Assembly: GCA_963931925.1 (NCBI GenBank)
Contig: OZ007579.1
Coordinates: forward strand, 50,549,619-50,613,618
DNA: 64,000 bases
Reading direction: 5' to 3'
DNA from: Onchidella celtica
Taxonomy: Eukaryota; Mollusca; Gastropoda; Systellommatophora; Onchidiidae
Shown here: positions 33,861 through 46,188 of the stretch, piece by piece
Layout of the letters: each line of letters starts with the position of its first letter
Position numbering within the stretch: the first letter of the stretch is position 1
Position numbers and translations under genes: made by a program
The notes under the pieces: model-generated
Told to the model about the DNA's origin: nothing
What the model saw: the letters and a program-made list of their open reading frames with translations, nothing else
The model's database searches: none

Positions 33861-34229
33861 CCTCAACCAGGCTGTCGCTAAACGTAAAATTAGGATCGGA
33901 TCATGGTGCGAAAACAAAGACATCAACACAATCGGCACGTGTTTCCTTTGTTGCTGTCATTCAGTGTTCCCAGATTGGGAGGGAAACCGCGGAATCTATA
34001 TAAAAGGCTTTTTTATTATGCCACCTGCAGTAACCAAATTTTGCATGTGGGTTTCAAATACCGTGGAGGGCGCACCGAAGTTTGCATTTTTTTTAAAAAT
34101 GGTTTTGTTTTTGAATTTATGGGAAATGCATTTAGTTCCATCATGCTGCCAACAGTTGTAATTAAAAAAATTTTCATTTTCCATCTTGGTGTCATTCTGT
34201 TACATGACATACATGACATACACTAGTGT

Positions 34230-34431
34230 ATATCTATGCATACAAGTCATAAAAAGAAACAATATCAAGCGTTCAATTTGGTGCGTAGTGTCCTGGCGCG
34301 CATGAGTTCTGAAGGAAAACTGTACGCTATCACTTTCATTATATTAGAGAGCAGACAGACAGACAGACATGCAGTCAGAGACGACAGACAGACAGACAGA
34401 GGGGTGGGGGTGGGGGAGTTACGTCATCTAG
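34230..34431 (+). mobile_element. Partial family A Helitron (3' part)
   Basis: It matches the family A interior (CATAAAAAGAAACAATATCAAGCGTTCA, GGCGCGCATGAGTTCTGAAG) and ends GTTACGTCATCTAG before T. The terminal hairpin is missing and the G run is replaced by a CAGA repeat. I do not see a clear 5' end. Confidence 0.55.
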
Positions 34432-34437
34432 TGATAA

Positions 34438-34869
34438 TCTTACTATAATTGAGCTAGAGGGTGAACCTGTAAGCAGCTAAAAAATCACGACTACGCCATC
34501 AAAAATGATGAAACTTGGTGTACTGCATCCATTTTTTAGGAAGAGTTACGTGGACACATATATTTTGAACAAAAATCAGTCTTTACTATTACTTATATTT
34601 AAAATGTTTGAACCACAAAGACAGAGACACATTTTTATCGGATAGAACCGAAAAGTTTCACCGGAAATTGCGCTCTACGTCACTATTTACACATTGCAGG
34701 CCAAAAGTCAAGCAATCATAATTATCTGTGTATTTCTACGTACGATCTAATTTAAGTCTAATGGTCATGGCATCGAATCCAAATGCTGCTTTTAATTTAG
34801 CCTAGAGCTAGAATACGATCGGGCTTCCTACAAAGAATCTGCAAGATTTATCTCGCGCGGGTCGGCTAG
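34438..34869 (+). mobile_element. Candidate second-type Helitron
   Basis: It starts TCTTACTATAATTGAGC after host A and ends GATTTATCTCGCGCGGGTCGGCTAG before T. The end resembles that of the 17869-18588 Helitron but is shorter. It begins seven bases after the family A fragment. Confidence 0.45.
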
Positions 34870-35263
34870 TGATAATGATAATGGTACTACAAGGTTCTGA
34901 TCTCTATGGCGCTCTGCTCCTGACTGCGGAAGTTGCCTAGATACAAGGAGAACAAACACTCTCATATACATACATGCGTACAAACACAAGTACGCATACG
35001 CACAGTCGGACACACACACGCATACAACATTTATTAAACACGGCACAGAAATTCCACCAATGGTCTAAATACTTTTTTAAAACAAATGGATTTATAATTA
35101 TATTTAAATCAAGTGATGGATTCCAGCTCTTTGATGGACGCCCATTCCCGATACTAGGATCAAAATCTGAAAACAAACGACAACTGAATATTTCCAGATT
35201 AAAATCTATGAAGTGAAATTATTGCTGGTACTAGATGTTAACGCCCTCACTGGTTTATGAATA

Positions 35264-35556
35264 GACCCTTTTCACTTCCGCGTTACGGTTGTTTGGGGGG
35301 AGCCGCACGGCACCGAAAAGTACCGTGTAGGGCAAAAACCTCCACTTGCCTTAGTGATAGCATTTGAATATGTGCACAGTCTAAGCAAAGATGCATTTTT
35401 ATGCCAGAACCAGCACGTAACGGATTTGTGCAGTTGGGTGCCCAACAAGAGGAGGCATCGTTCGACTGTTGTCCACCGCTTCCGCCCTACAAGTGGGGCA
35501 CGCCGCCATTTTGTTTGCAAGTCACGTGATATGGAGGACGGTAAATGAAACGGGTC
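35264..35556. mobile_element. Candidate MITE with TA target duplication
   Basis: Ends GACCCTTTTCACTTCCG and CGGTAAATGAAACGGGTC are imperfect inverted repeats bounded by TA on both sides. The interior is GC-rich for the region. I see no transposase. Confidence 0.5.
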
Positions 35557-36041
35557 TATAGGAACAAGCTCTGAGGGGAGAACATTTTTGAACGGCTACA
35601 TAAAACCGCGATTGTATATTCTAATGTAGCTCTAACTGTGAGCCATTGCAGCTGTTCTAAAACAGGAGTTACTTGGCTAAGTTTTGGTGTTTTAGTAATA
35701 AGACAAGCTGCATGGCTCTCTATGCTCTGTAATTTGTTTATTCTTTCATAATTAGGCTGGTTAAACTCCTGAGGTACACGCAATTCATCTGTTACCAATT
35801 TTAATATAAAGTTATGAAGCGACATCTTTGCATATTTTTGCAATTTGAATTAAAAACTAATTTCTAGCTGAGACAAAATGGTTTAGAAGGCGATGCCAAA
35901 TTTGGAAAAACGGATATACCGAGGGGCGAAGTTATCTTCAACAACAACAACAACAAAAAGCACTTCATTTATTTCCCCTGGACCATAGCAGATGTGGATC
36001 TCCACTGTGGGATCGAGTGGTCGTTGGGTGACGTGAAACAG

Positions 36042-36435
36042 CACAGAGTATAGATGTATAGAGAGATCTCACTTCAGCCAAATCGCGAACCTAGGTCGCC
36101 GCGGTAAACAAGAAATTGAAGAATTGAAAGAGACCTCCTTCACCAAAGATAGTGTGTATATCTGTTTACTGTGGTTTGTTCATATTTTTGGGCTGATTGA
36201 AACTATTTAGAGCCGTTTGTAAGCTCTTACGGCCCGTGGAAATGAACAAATGGGTATTGTATACCGCAACGACCTACTTTCGGCTCCATGCTAACAGTGG
36301 TTTTGCGGCTCCTCCCGCTGTGCAAATCGACCAATAGTGAAACATACATACATACATACATACATACATACATACATACATACATACATACATACATACA
36401 TACATACATACATACATACATACATACATACTCTG
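36042..36435. mobile_element. MITE family B, inverted copy with (CATA)n expansion
   Basis: It is in reverse orientation relative to the other copies. It starts CACAGAGTATAGATG and ends ..CTCTG, flanked by gaaacag on both sides (36035-36041 and 36436-36442). The distal TIR has expanded into about 20 CATA units (36342-36430). Confidence 0.82.
36342..36430. repeat. (CATA)n microsatellite inside a MITE end
   Basis: About 20 perfect tetranucleotide units replacing the distal TIR of the family B copy at 36042-36435. Confidence 0.9.
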
Positions 36436-37784
36436 GAAACAGTCAGGCACGAAATGAACTTACCATTGTGAGGCACTACAGAGTTACGGCCCGGGGACTT
36501 TGGTACTGTGTTTTCTCCCCTGTCACGGCTCATGTTTGGTTGATCTGTATCCAAGGGTAAACAATGTAAATTAATGTTCTATTATCAATGAAAAACCTAA
36601 TTATTAACGTGAAGCATGACTGTTTTTCAATAAATTCCAAAGGTGTCGATGAAGATAACAGTGCGCTGATGACAATAATGAGATGAGGATGACGGTGACG
36701 ATGATAATGAAAGGATAATTGAGAGTGAAGTTGGCCTTGATGACAGAGAATAGCCTGATGGTAAAGATGGTTGTATGAGATGGTGACCACTAGGTCTAAA
36801 AATAATTTTGAATGTTTTGGATTCTGTCAGACATACTATCAACCTCATCCAGTGATGGCTGGAGTTTCCAAACTATAACACAGCAAAGAGAAAGTGGCAA
36901 GTCTTACGACGAAAACTGTGAGACAATAACAAAACTTAAAAATATGCCGCTTTCACATAAATTCATTTTAAAATAGTTTACGATGGACGAATGAAATTGG
37001 GAGTACATAAATATTCTTATTATGCTCAAGGATAACAATTTTCAACATTTAAGCCTGCCTTTTCCACCCCGAGTTTTATGGTCTAGCATTCCTCAGCTTT
37101 CCCTGTTCATATTTTGTAGAAGTTACTTCTCCCTGTGTTATCTTTTGGTAGTTTGGCTGCACTTGCCAGTGCAGCATTCAACATGCAATATTAAACAAAC
37201 ACGAGATAAGAAGCCGAGAAAAGTATGATTCCCGTAAGCATGGGCCTAGGCTGAATTGGTTTGCTTTCGATATTAAGAAATACAAGGCGAATTTCCCCAC
37301 AGCATGAAAGGAAGCAGTGCATTAAGTGCTTGGTACCAAGGATATCACTGGGATCTTCAGTCAACAATCTAGTGCATATATATAATATAAAACGTTGGGG
37401 CCATGTACAAGAGAGGGCGCTCGATATTTTTTACCTCTTCCACACAATATACGCTTTTCATACGCTTGGATCCCCCCTCCCGCCCCCCCCTCCCAAATCC
37501 GTTCTTACAAATGTACACTGTTACTAGCCTGGTGAATGTCAATGACAAGATCTTGACGTTGATAACTTAAAAGTGGTACATGTATTCTTTCATTAGAGGT
37601 ACGATTTTTTTATTTTTAATTTTTTTTTTTGCACAATGAAACAATTTAATTTATTGGAAAAAATGTAAACAAAACCAGAATTTCCAATCCACAATTATTA
37701 ATAGTAATTGAAAAACGTGCGGTTAGCTGTCCAGAACCACTGCTACCCCAGTGTACATTTTTTTTTTTGGCAGTCTGGGAGCAA

Positions 37785-37787
<3 letters not shown>

Positions 37788-37841
<54 letters not shown>

Positions 37842-37858
37842 TGTCTCTCTCTCTCTCC
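37788..37858. repeat. (CT)n(GT)n(CT)n microsatellite
   Basis: Compound dinucleotide run. The open frames across it (Leu-Ser and Cys-Val repeats) are artefacts. Confidence 0.9.
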
Positions 37859-38002
37859 CTTCCGAGCCTACGCACTCTTTCGGGTACATGTATGGATAGC
37901 CCCTTGCATCAGATTACAGCAAGCTAGGGCGTGGTCGCGTTCTGTTGTCGAATTGAAAAGCAATGGCTGTTTGCTCTCCTTGCACACAGGATGTGTGTAG
38001 GA

Positions 38003-38759
38003 TCTGTAACTTGCAACCTTTGGCACGAGTCACTGACCAAACTATACACTCTTCAGGCCTCAAATTTTGCAGGAAGGTGGCAATTGAGATAAGGAAGATG
38101 GTGGCTATAATTAAAAGTTGTTTACTCCAAGCATGTATTTTTTTAAAAATAACAATGTTTATTGCTATGTAACATCTGTATTTTTGCATGTTTGTTTCGT
38201 AATATATAGTACCGTGCATGTCATAAAAAGTAACCGTATCAAGCGTTCAGTTTGGTGCGTAGTGTTCTGGTGCGGTTGAGTTCTGAAGCAAGACTGTAGT
38301 TTATTACTTTTATTATATGAGAGAGAGAGAGGGGGGGGGGGAGCACCACAGACTAATAAAATACCCAGACTAGATGATCCCATTGTGTGGCGTCACAAAA
38401 CAGCGAAAGGTCATGAACCATCCGCCATTCTAGGTTTACGGTAGCGACCGACGCTTCAGCATAGCTACAATTTTTAATGATACCATTTTGACGCGCCTGC
38501 TGAACGTGGAAGTTTGGTTCCGCACCAAGAAGCTAATACATGTACAACCAATCTTGACAAATAAAAAGAAATGTCTACTACAGATAGAACTAGAACCGGA
38601 ATTTCCCCAGCGGCGGCCATGTTGGTTATACAGTTGCCGCTCGGGAAATTCCGTAAAAAACGACATACCCCGAAGCTCGTGTTTCCAGCCTGGTTAATTT
38701 ATTAGTCTGTGGGGAGCACATGATAGTTTATTCTGGGCAATGCCCGGTAGGTCATCTAG
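38003..38759 (+). mobile_element. Non-autonomous Helitron, family A copy 3, split by a MITE
   Basis: It begins TCTGTAACTTGCAACC after host A and ends with CTGGGCAATGCCCGGTAGGTCATCTAG before T. A 365-bp MITE (38347-38711) is nested in its G-rich part. The interior matches the copies at 29.3-30.15 kb. Confidence 0.78.
38347..38711. mobile_element. MITE with 14-bp TIR and 8-bp TSD, nested in Helitron
   Basis: The ends are CACAGACTAATAAA and its exact reverse complement, flanked on both sides by gggagcac (38339-38346 and 38712-38719). An 8-bp duplication fits hAT- or P-type elements. The interior is GC-richer than its surroundings and has no recognisable coding. Confidence 0.8.
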
Positions 38760-39506
38760 TTTCTAGATATTGCATAGCGCAGCCAGGTCAGAGAGACCGA
38801 TTTTGTAACGCATACAAAAGGGAAACATTAAACGGATAGACTCACCTCTAAAGATCTTTTTACACATTTTATTTGGGCAATATATATGGCTGAAGACGAA
38901 ATCCCGATGCTTTCTGGTTATTTACAAATCAGCAGCAGCAGCAGCAACAACAACAACAACAACACGTAGGAAAAAGCCGTCTAACAGCATCAGCTGGGCT
39001 TTAGCTCAATGGTTGTTGGTTACGAACTGAATCGTCCGTCCGCACGGTATGGCAGAATTGACTTCAGCTAACAAGCCGAGACATATTCAGTTATTGTTGA
39101 TGTGTTTGTTCGTTGTTGTTGTTTTTTTTTTTGTAATTGAAGAGGGTTTTTCCAAAAGTGGGTAAGTCAAATTTTACATGACTTATGGTCTCTTCCAGAT
39201 AGTCATTCAAAATTAGTGTAAAACGAGATGTAGGCCTAAGTGTTCAGTTAAAACTGGCTATGAGCCCGTCTTTATCCGTACACTTACTTTAACTTACTTA
39301 CACTTTAACCGAACACTTACACCGCGTTTTACATTAATTTTGAATGGCTATTTGAAAGTGGCCGTAACTCAAGCAAAATTTCAATTTCATTTCAATTATT
39401 TTGGGCACGTTAAAGATATCTTGGCAGTTGAAAGTCGAGAAGAGCAGGCCGAACAAGGTCGGTTGCCGGGGCAAAATTCTCAAAAACAAATCCCTAGCAC
39501 AAATAA

Positions 39507-39600
39507 TAATAATGTATAGCATTTATATAGCGCATAGCCATTTAAAATGCTCTATGCGCTTTACAGAAACAACATGTCAACCACAGAGTAGAATGGAGCT
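39507..39600 (-). mobile_element. SINE tail fragment, same type
   Basis: The reverse complement of (AAT)n ATGTATAGCATTTATATAGC..GCTCTATGCGCTTTACAG matches the tail at 5040-5122, including the preceding CTCTGTGGTTGACATGTTG. Confidence 0.6.
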
Positions 39601-39710
39601 GCCTGCGAAGCGCTCAACACACTACACTGCTTCTTTCTCTCTCCCTGTCTCGCTCACCCTCTCTCTCTACCTCTCTATCTCAGAGAAATTGTAACGCAGC
39701 CTGTTAGGCG

Positions 39711-39862
39711 CAGTTCACAACTCACAACGGTTCACAACTCACAGCAGTTCACAACTCACAACAGTTCACAACTCACAGCAGTTCACAACTCACAACAGTT
39801 CACAACTCACAGCAGTTCACAACTCACAACGGTTCACAACTCACAACAGTTCACAACTCAAA
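39711..39862. repeat. 17-bp tandem repeat
   Basis: About nine units of GTTCACAACTCACAACA/G, alternating CACAAC and CACAGC endings in part. Confidence 0.88.
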
Positions 39863-41904
39863 TAATATTTGAATATCTATTAATAATAATATATATTTAA
39901 TAATGAACAATAAATTTTGTTGTTGCTGGTGGGTGGGGGGGGGGGGTGGTATGGATAAATTTTAATCTATTAAATTTTGATTTTGCCCGAGTAGATGAAA
40001 AAACACAAAAATTCAACCACAAAAACACACCGAAACAAGAAGAAGAAAAATGAAAAGAAGAAAAGTGAAGTGTAAATGTCAAGGACAGCGAAATCTCCTA
40101 CAATAAAGACGTATCAATCCAATTTCTAACTTCAATTTTTATTTTTTCCAGAATTCATTGCAGGTTTTGGTTTTGTGATTTCTAACGCGGGACTTGGCGA
40201 TCTACAATACCCGCGCCCCCTCCCCATACACAAATTCGAACTTTCTGGTTATTGATATCAAATATACTAGAAATGATAAGATGAGACAGTTCGGGGTTTT
40301 CGCGTACACGTGTTTCGCAGCGCCACCTTGTGGCGTCAGCGTGAGAGATGTAAACAACGGCATTTTTTACAAAGCCGAATAGAGAAAATGCCGAGTTTTT
40401 TTTTCATTGTTCGCCTATCACGCTAGGCCTTGGTGGATGTCGCTTTCTTTGTAATTATAAAGTAATTCGTTGTAGGAAACCTCTGACTATTTCTTTCCTT
40501 TTTGAATGTGATAACAATGACACAATCGTTTTATTCCTTTTCCACCATACCGAAGATAGATCTACTATATTAATTTTTTGGAATAAGATGAGACCGAGGC
40601 TGGATTTTTCGTTTATGACGTAACTCGCGGGCTCTGTCTCCAAGTGGCAAATGCAAGAAAGAACGTAAACAACAGCGGGAACTGTGAAGGGTTTTGAAAA
40701 CGTTTAAGAACTTTCCTTTAACAATAACAGACTAACCTTAGATTTTCCTTCTTCTCGTTTTTCTTCCTCTTCTTTTTCTTCTAAAAAATCACGAAAAATA
40801 CACCACCGGCGATAAACACATGAACCGCTGCACTAGAGAAGCCACACGCACATTTCTAGATAATTGCCTGTAGTGCCATCTCGTGAAAAATCGGTTTCTC
40901 TCTCTTTTTCCTTCCTTTATCCGCCCTTTTTGTGCTTTGCTTTATTAAAAAAATCATTATTAAATTAGATACTATATAATATTGAAATATTTGGACAGTG
41001 AAATTACCTCTGGAAGCGAAACCGGTAGGTGTTGTGTCTTATTTTCTATGCAAATCCATTGCACTAAGCGCTGGTTGTGCCCGCCGAGGGTGGGCGGTGC
41101 CCGGGACCGGATAAGAGGCCGGAAGAATTGAATGCCTGATCTTATCAATTTTGTATCTTTGTCAATATTACCCCCCCCCCACTCCCCCCCAGAAGCTTCT
41201 GGAAAATGTCTCTAGACGTTTGATATGGACAAATTTGTCTGAACTGAGTTTTTAAAATAATGTTCATGATTTAAGCTCTAGGCGAGAGAGACTGTTTAGA
41301 TGGTGGACATTCTTTCATTTGTGGTGAATGATGATGATGACGATGTTGACGACAATGGTAACGATGATGAAAATGGTGATGGTGATGATGAAAATCTTGA
41401 TGCCATGATGACAATTATTGTGGTAGATAATGATGGTGATGATGTCGATAATGAATGATGATGATGACGATGATGTGATTAAATAATGGTCATGATGGTG
41501 ATGATGATGATGATGATGATAATGATAATGACGGCATGATGACAGTTGTCATAAGATAATGATGACGATGATGATTATAATGTGATGATAATGTTGTAAT
41601 GATGAAAACGAAAAATGAAGACATGATTGAAATTGATGAAAATGAAAACGGAGTGATGTGCTTATAACAAAATGGAATGGCTGAAGTTGGAGAGAAGCTG
41701 AGACGGGTGAGGTTGTACGGATAACACACTGAAATTCAACTTACAGATCCTGAGAACAGATACACCGTCAACTTTACATCCCGTCAGAAAAGAGACGTTT
41801 GAAGAACAGACTTGCTATGCTTGCTCCGCAGGTTAAAATATGAAATGATGGGTTAAACTTACGTCCGTGTTTATATTTCTCGACGAAATCGCTTCTATCC
41901 TGCT
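39863..41904. other. Non-coding, one diverged repeat pair
   Basis: The segment at about 40300-40480 resembles 62990-63180 (TTTCGC.., GCCGAAT.., TTTGTAATTATAA). Otherwise GAT repeats and AT-rich sequence; no coding evidence. Confidence 0.4.
41330..41600. repeat. (GAT)-rich imperfect microsatellite
   Basis: Interrupted GATGAT and GACGAT runs, strongly asymmetric between strands. Confidence 0.8.
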
Positions 41905-42450
41905 TGTAGCGTCCCACTAGTAGGACGATCGATATTTTCTCACCCCCGCTTGGCGAGTCTCACTCGGCGACCTTCCTCCCCCCTCTCGCCAGCAAGGCCG
42001 GTATTTTTCTTTGATGTGGTTTGTTTGTTTCACTGTAGAATGTCTAGAAAATCTAGAAGGTACTGCAGTGTCCGAGATTACGCTAGGTCGACCTTGAGTG
42101 ATGTAATTCTGTGACGTGTCTGTGTACGATTGGGTGGCCTGTATGTGTCCCGAACGATCTAGGTCTGTCTCGTGCTTTTGGGGCGGTTAAGCCGCTTCCT
42201 GAACGTTCCTAGACAGAATATATATAAGGAGGGCCAGGCGAGTAGGAGTGGTGCAAATCGTGGGTGAAAATCGTAAGGTGCAAATCGTGGGTGAAAATCG
42301 TAAGGCGCAAATTGTAGGTGTAAATCCAGTTGTAGTAGAAGTGTAGTGCCTTCCCTGATAGGTGTAAGTAACTTGTGGATATCAGCTCTTGTTTACAGTT
42401 ATTAAACGCTAGTATTAATTGTTCATCGGATCCTGTTATTTATTTCTACA
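41905..42450 (+). mobile_element. Candidate LTR with TATA box
   Basis: TGTAG..CTACA ends, a TATATATAAGG box near 42218, two and a half copies of a 27-bp unit (GTGCAAATCGTGGGTGAAAA...) at about 42252-42320, and ATTAAA near 42400. No target duplication is visible, so it is tentative. Confidence 0.4.
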
Positions 42451-43219
42451 ACAGTTCGAGACAGTTTCGTTTTTAAGGGGTAGACGATCAGTTCATCTGA
42501 CTCTCCCCATTATAACGTGCTGAAATTTGCATCAACTGTTACACTGCTGTTTGCTATATACCTACCCACTTTTGCACCCAGGTTTGCAGTTTTTAGAAAT
42601 CATTCGTTCGTCGTATTTGTCCTTTTCCAAATACACAAAAGAAGGTTCACAATTGAGGCAGAACCAGCTACGTCGCCCCCGCAAATCTCATTTTTTAAAG
42701 TAATTTCAATTTACACTTCTACCACAATAAAACAGCCGGTAGAGGGGACATTTCAAAATAATGTTTTCAACATTACTATTGAAGTTCAAATAACAATAAA
42801 AAAAAATAGCACATGACAGTGTCGTTTTATTATTTATGAGCAGCAAATGATGAACAAAACAAAAAATGTGTACAAATCCAGAATCAGAACATTTATCCCC
42901 CTCGTAACCAAAAATTTACCCTCTGGACAGTGTAACAGGGTGACAGACCGGCAAGGTATAACTAGCGTGGGAAGATAGTTAACGGCGGGGAGACAGAGTT
43001 ATTGTAGGCCAGAGGGGGAAAGTAGCCGATGCAACTGAAGCGCTTTGACACCCGAAAAGGGTAGTGTTTACTTGACCGCCGTACTTGACGATCAGATCAC
43101 CTGGGAATTGCTTGGGGGGTAGAGATGCTTCAATAGTATTTGACGTGGAGTCGACGGGGGTGGCTATTAGGATAACTAATGTACACTCGGTGAGCGTCTT
43201 GGGACGCTACCCGACTGGG

Positions 43220-43254
43220 TATAAATCCCCGAACGCTCCTTCCAACTTCAGACC
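43220..43254 (+). promoter_or_regulatory. TATA box and initiator-like site
   Basis: TATAAAT at 43220-43226 is followed 30 bp later by an initiator-like TTCAGACC. A donor-like GTAAGT occurs near 43419. It could be an LTR promoter or the start of a non-coding transcript. No gene is recognised downstream. Confidence 0.35.
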
Positions 43255-43898
43255 GCTGAGATGCCTCACCAGCTTCGTGCCGAAGAGGAGACCACAACTG
43301 CAACTGTAACTTTGTACTAGTCTTGTGAGTGGGGAAGGTCAGGGAACCCGCAAACATCCTTTGTCAGAGCGTGGTATCTTTGGTATCTTGTCGGCATTTG
43401 AGCTGTTGCTGAGTGGTAAGTTAATTGTACGATGTATGTGTATTTTACTTAATGTTCATAATTGTAGAACCTAAATCTAGCGGGTTTACTTTGGTATAAC
43501 TACTGCCTCTGAGAGAGTCACGGAAACGCCGTTATATATATGTTACGAAACCTTATAGGATGGGGTCTGTTAGAGAGAGCGTTATTCTTCGTGGGGAACG
43601 TGTAAATATCATTAAAACTGTATTGATCGTTTATTCTATTGCCTATATGGGAGCCTATGGAGTATGGGAGCTGCAGCCTGACTTATAACAGTGTCAGCGG
43701 TTAAAAGTATTAATGATGAATATCCGTCATGGAGTAAGTATGGAAGTCATGCCTTCCAGCAGTAGATTAGGAAGTTGCGATTGTTTTTCAACAGAGGAGG
43801 AAGAACAACACCTTCTTGGCTTCTCAACTTCTTGTCCTTTGATTTACGACATCGTGGCGTCTTGGCTTCCCGACCTATTGGCACCTGCCGACACCTGT

Positions 43899-44238
43899 TG
43901 ATCTAACTGCGCAGTCAAGCCAGAGTAGAGAGGAAGAACCAGTGCCCAGATAGCGCCATACACCCCTAAAGGAGAGGTTTCCTTATGCTGAATGTACCCA
44001 TGTGTTTTATAAAATGTGCTAGAAATTGAATATTACGAAGCCCTTTTAATTATCATGTACTGATTTGCATTGATTTCATTCCATCGAAATTCACGTGAAA
44101 TTGTATGACCTATGTTCCTATTATTATTGAATGAATTAATAATTATTGTATAGATAAGCAATACAGATATCGTTTGTTATAACTTATAGAAGACAGATAG
44201 TGTGTTTGTGCCGTGCCTATCACGGCTGGTGTCAGAAG
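43899..44238 (+). mobile_element. Candidate LTR end with tRNA-Leu-type primer site
   Basis: TGGTGTCAGAAG at 44227-44238 is complementary to a 3' end CTTCTGACACCA, as in many Gypsy-type elements primed by tRNA-Leu. A possible LTR (TGATC..CTATCA) precedes it at 43899-44222. A similar GTGTCAGCGG follows another TATAACA end at 43690. No gag or pol follows; a minisatellite does. Confidence 0.35.
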
Positions 44239-44282
44239 AAAGTTAGTGAGAGGAAGAGTGAGAGAAAGTGGAAACAGCACAG

Positions 44283-45165
44283 ACAGGCAAAACTTATTCT
44301 TTGGGAATGCAAAACTTATTCTCTGTACAGGTAAAACTTTTTCTCTGGGCCTGCAAAACTTATTCTCTGGGCAGGTAAAACTTATTCTCTGTACAGGTAA
44401 AACTTTTTCTCTGGGCCTGCAAAACTTATTCTTTGGGCATGCAAAACTTATTCTCTGGGCAGGTAAAACTTATTCTCTGGGCCTGCCAAACCTATTCTTT
44501 GGGCATGCAAAACTTATTCTCTGTACAGGTAAAACTTTTTCTCTGGGCCTGCAAAACTTATTCTCTGGGCAGGTAAAACTTATTCTCTGTTCATGCAAAA
44601 CTTATTCTCTGTACAGGTAAAACTTATTCTCTGTACAGGTAAAACTTATTCTCTGGGCATGCAAAACTTATTCTATGGGCAGGTAAAACTTATTCTCTGG
44701 GCATGCAAAACTTATTCTCTGGGCAGATAAAACTTATTCTCTGTACAGGTAAAACTTATTCTCTGTACAGGTAAAACTTATTCTCTGGGCATGCAAAACT
44801 TATTCTCTGGGCAGGTAAAACTTATTCTCTGGGCATGCAAAACTTATTCTCTGGGCAGGTAAAACTTATTGTCTGTACAGGTAAAACTTATTCTCTGGGC
44901 ATGCAAAACTTATTCTATGGGCAGGTAAAACTTATTCTCTGGGCATGCAAAACTTATTCTCTGTACAGGCAAACCTTATTCTCTGGGCATGCAAAACTTA
45001 TTATATGGGCATGCAAAACTTATTCTCTAGGCATGCAAAACTTACCTTCTGGACAGAGAAACTTACCTTTTGGACAGACAAAACTTATTCTCTGGGCAGA
45101 CAAAACCTACTTTCTGGGCAGAGAAACTTACATTCGGGACTGGCAAAACTTATCCTCAGCGGGTC
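44283..45165. repeat. 22-bp minisatellite, about 40 units
   Basis: The unit AAAACTTATTCTCTGGGCAG repeats with three junction variants (GGGCATGC, GGGCAGGT, GTACAGGT). Units near the 3' end are more diverged. Because 22 is not a multiple of three, the array cycles through frames without stops and gives long spurious ORFs. Confidence 0.92.
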
Positions 45166-46188
45166 ACTTTATCCCAGGTTGGGGACCGCTGGTTTAGCAC
45201 AAGGACGCCACGCTACAGGGAACACATTTTGAATTGGGTGTCCGATGTTTGTCTCGTCCAGTTGTTGAAAACAATAGAAAACATTTCAGAGCCACTCACG
45301 CGTGTAGACAGCCGCATGAAATCTTGATATTATTATAAAACAAACTGTTGCAGCGCTGAGGAAGCAGTCGACATCTACAACACTGAGGTTGGTGAGGAGG
45401 ATCTTGACTAAGCTGTGGCTCTCCTGTGAGTACTTCTGTTAATACTGTCAGTGTCGGGATGGAACCAGCTCTCCTTGTCCAAATTAAAAGGAAAACATAT
45501 TAACGGCCATTTCAAATGCCCAGAATGTTCTTTTTCTCTTTCAAATCCAAGAAAAATAAATCCCAAATGATATGACTTAAACCTGGAATTACGCTTTACT
45601 GATAGGTTCCAACCCTGTACCAGAAATATGTTTGTAGTCCCTTTGAACGTACTTAAAATACGCATGTGAGATTAAAAAAAAACAACATCAAAACTAACAT
45701 GCTAAATGGTCTAAAAACTGTTGCATTGTTCAATTCTCCATGAAATCACATCTTCATGTCATATTTCTTCTGAAATGCTCCGGTTGTAAAATTTTGCAGC
45801 ATTTATTGACAATAGACATTGCTGCTTGGTCCATAATCATGAACACAGCAAAACGGGCTTCCGTAATGAGTTTTCGCTGCCGAGGGGGGTAATAAATTTT
45901 GCGGTGACACCGGAATTCATTCCGGGCATCAGCCAGCTTCGTCGGCTATGGTACCCCATTTTGGTCGTGTAAGCGCAAAAGTCCAGATTTCAATTTTTTT
46001 TATTGAAAATTTTAGTGTGTTAGCTCCCTTCAAAATGGGTAAACAATGATTCATTTTACCCAGGCAATCATATAGATTCACGTGCAGTAAAAATAATTTA
46101 TGTTGCAATTAGTTTGAGGTTAAAGTGTATCCTTACTGGACCAAACACGTTAATGTTGGTACTGAATAAATAGCAAGTTGAGGGAGAC

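Noticed and set aside
42931-43690. A further LTR with TGTAACAG..TTATAACA ends
   Set aside because: The ends are poor inverted matches and no target duplication is visible; only the TATA/initiator pair inside it was kept.
44213-45327. ORFs of 85-135 codons with QNLFSGQVKL repeats
   Set aside because: A 22-bp repeat without stops in any frame yields such ORFs automatically; no start context or splice support.
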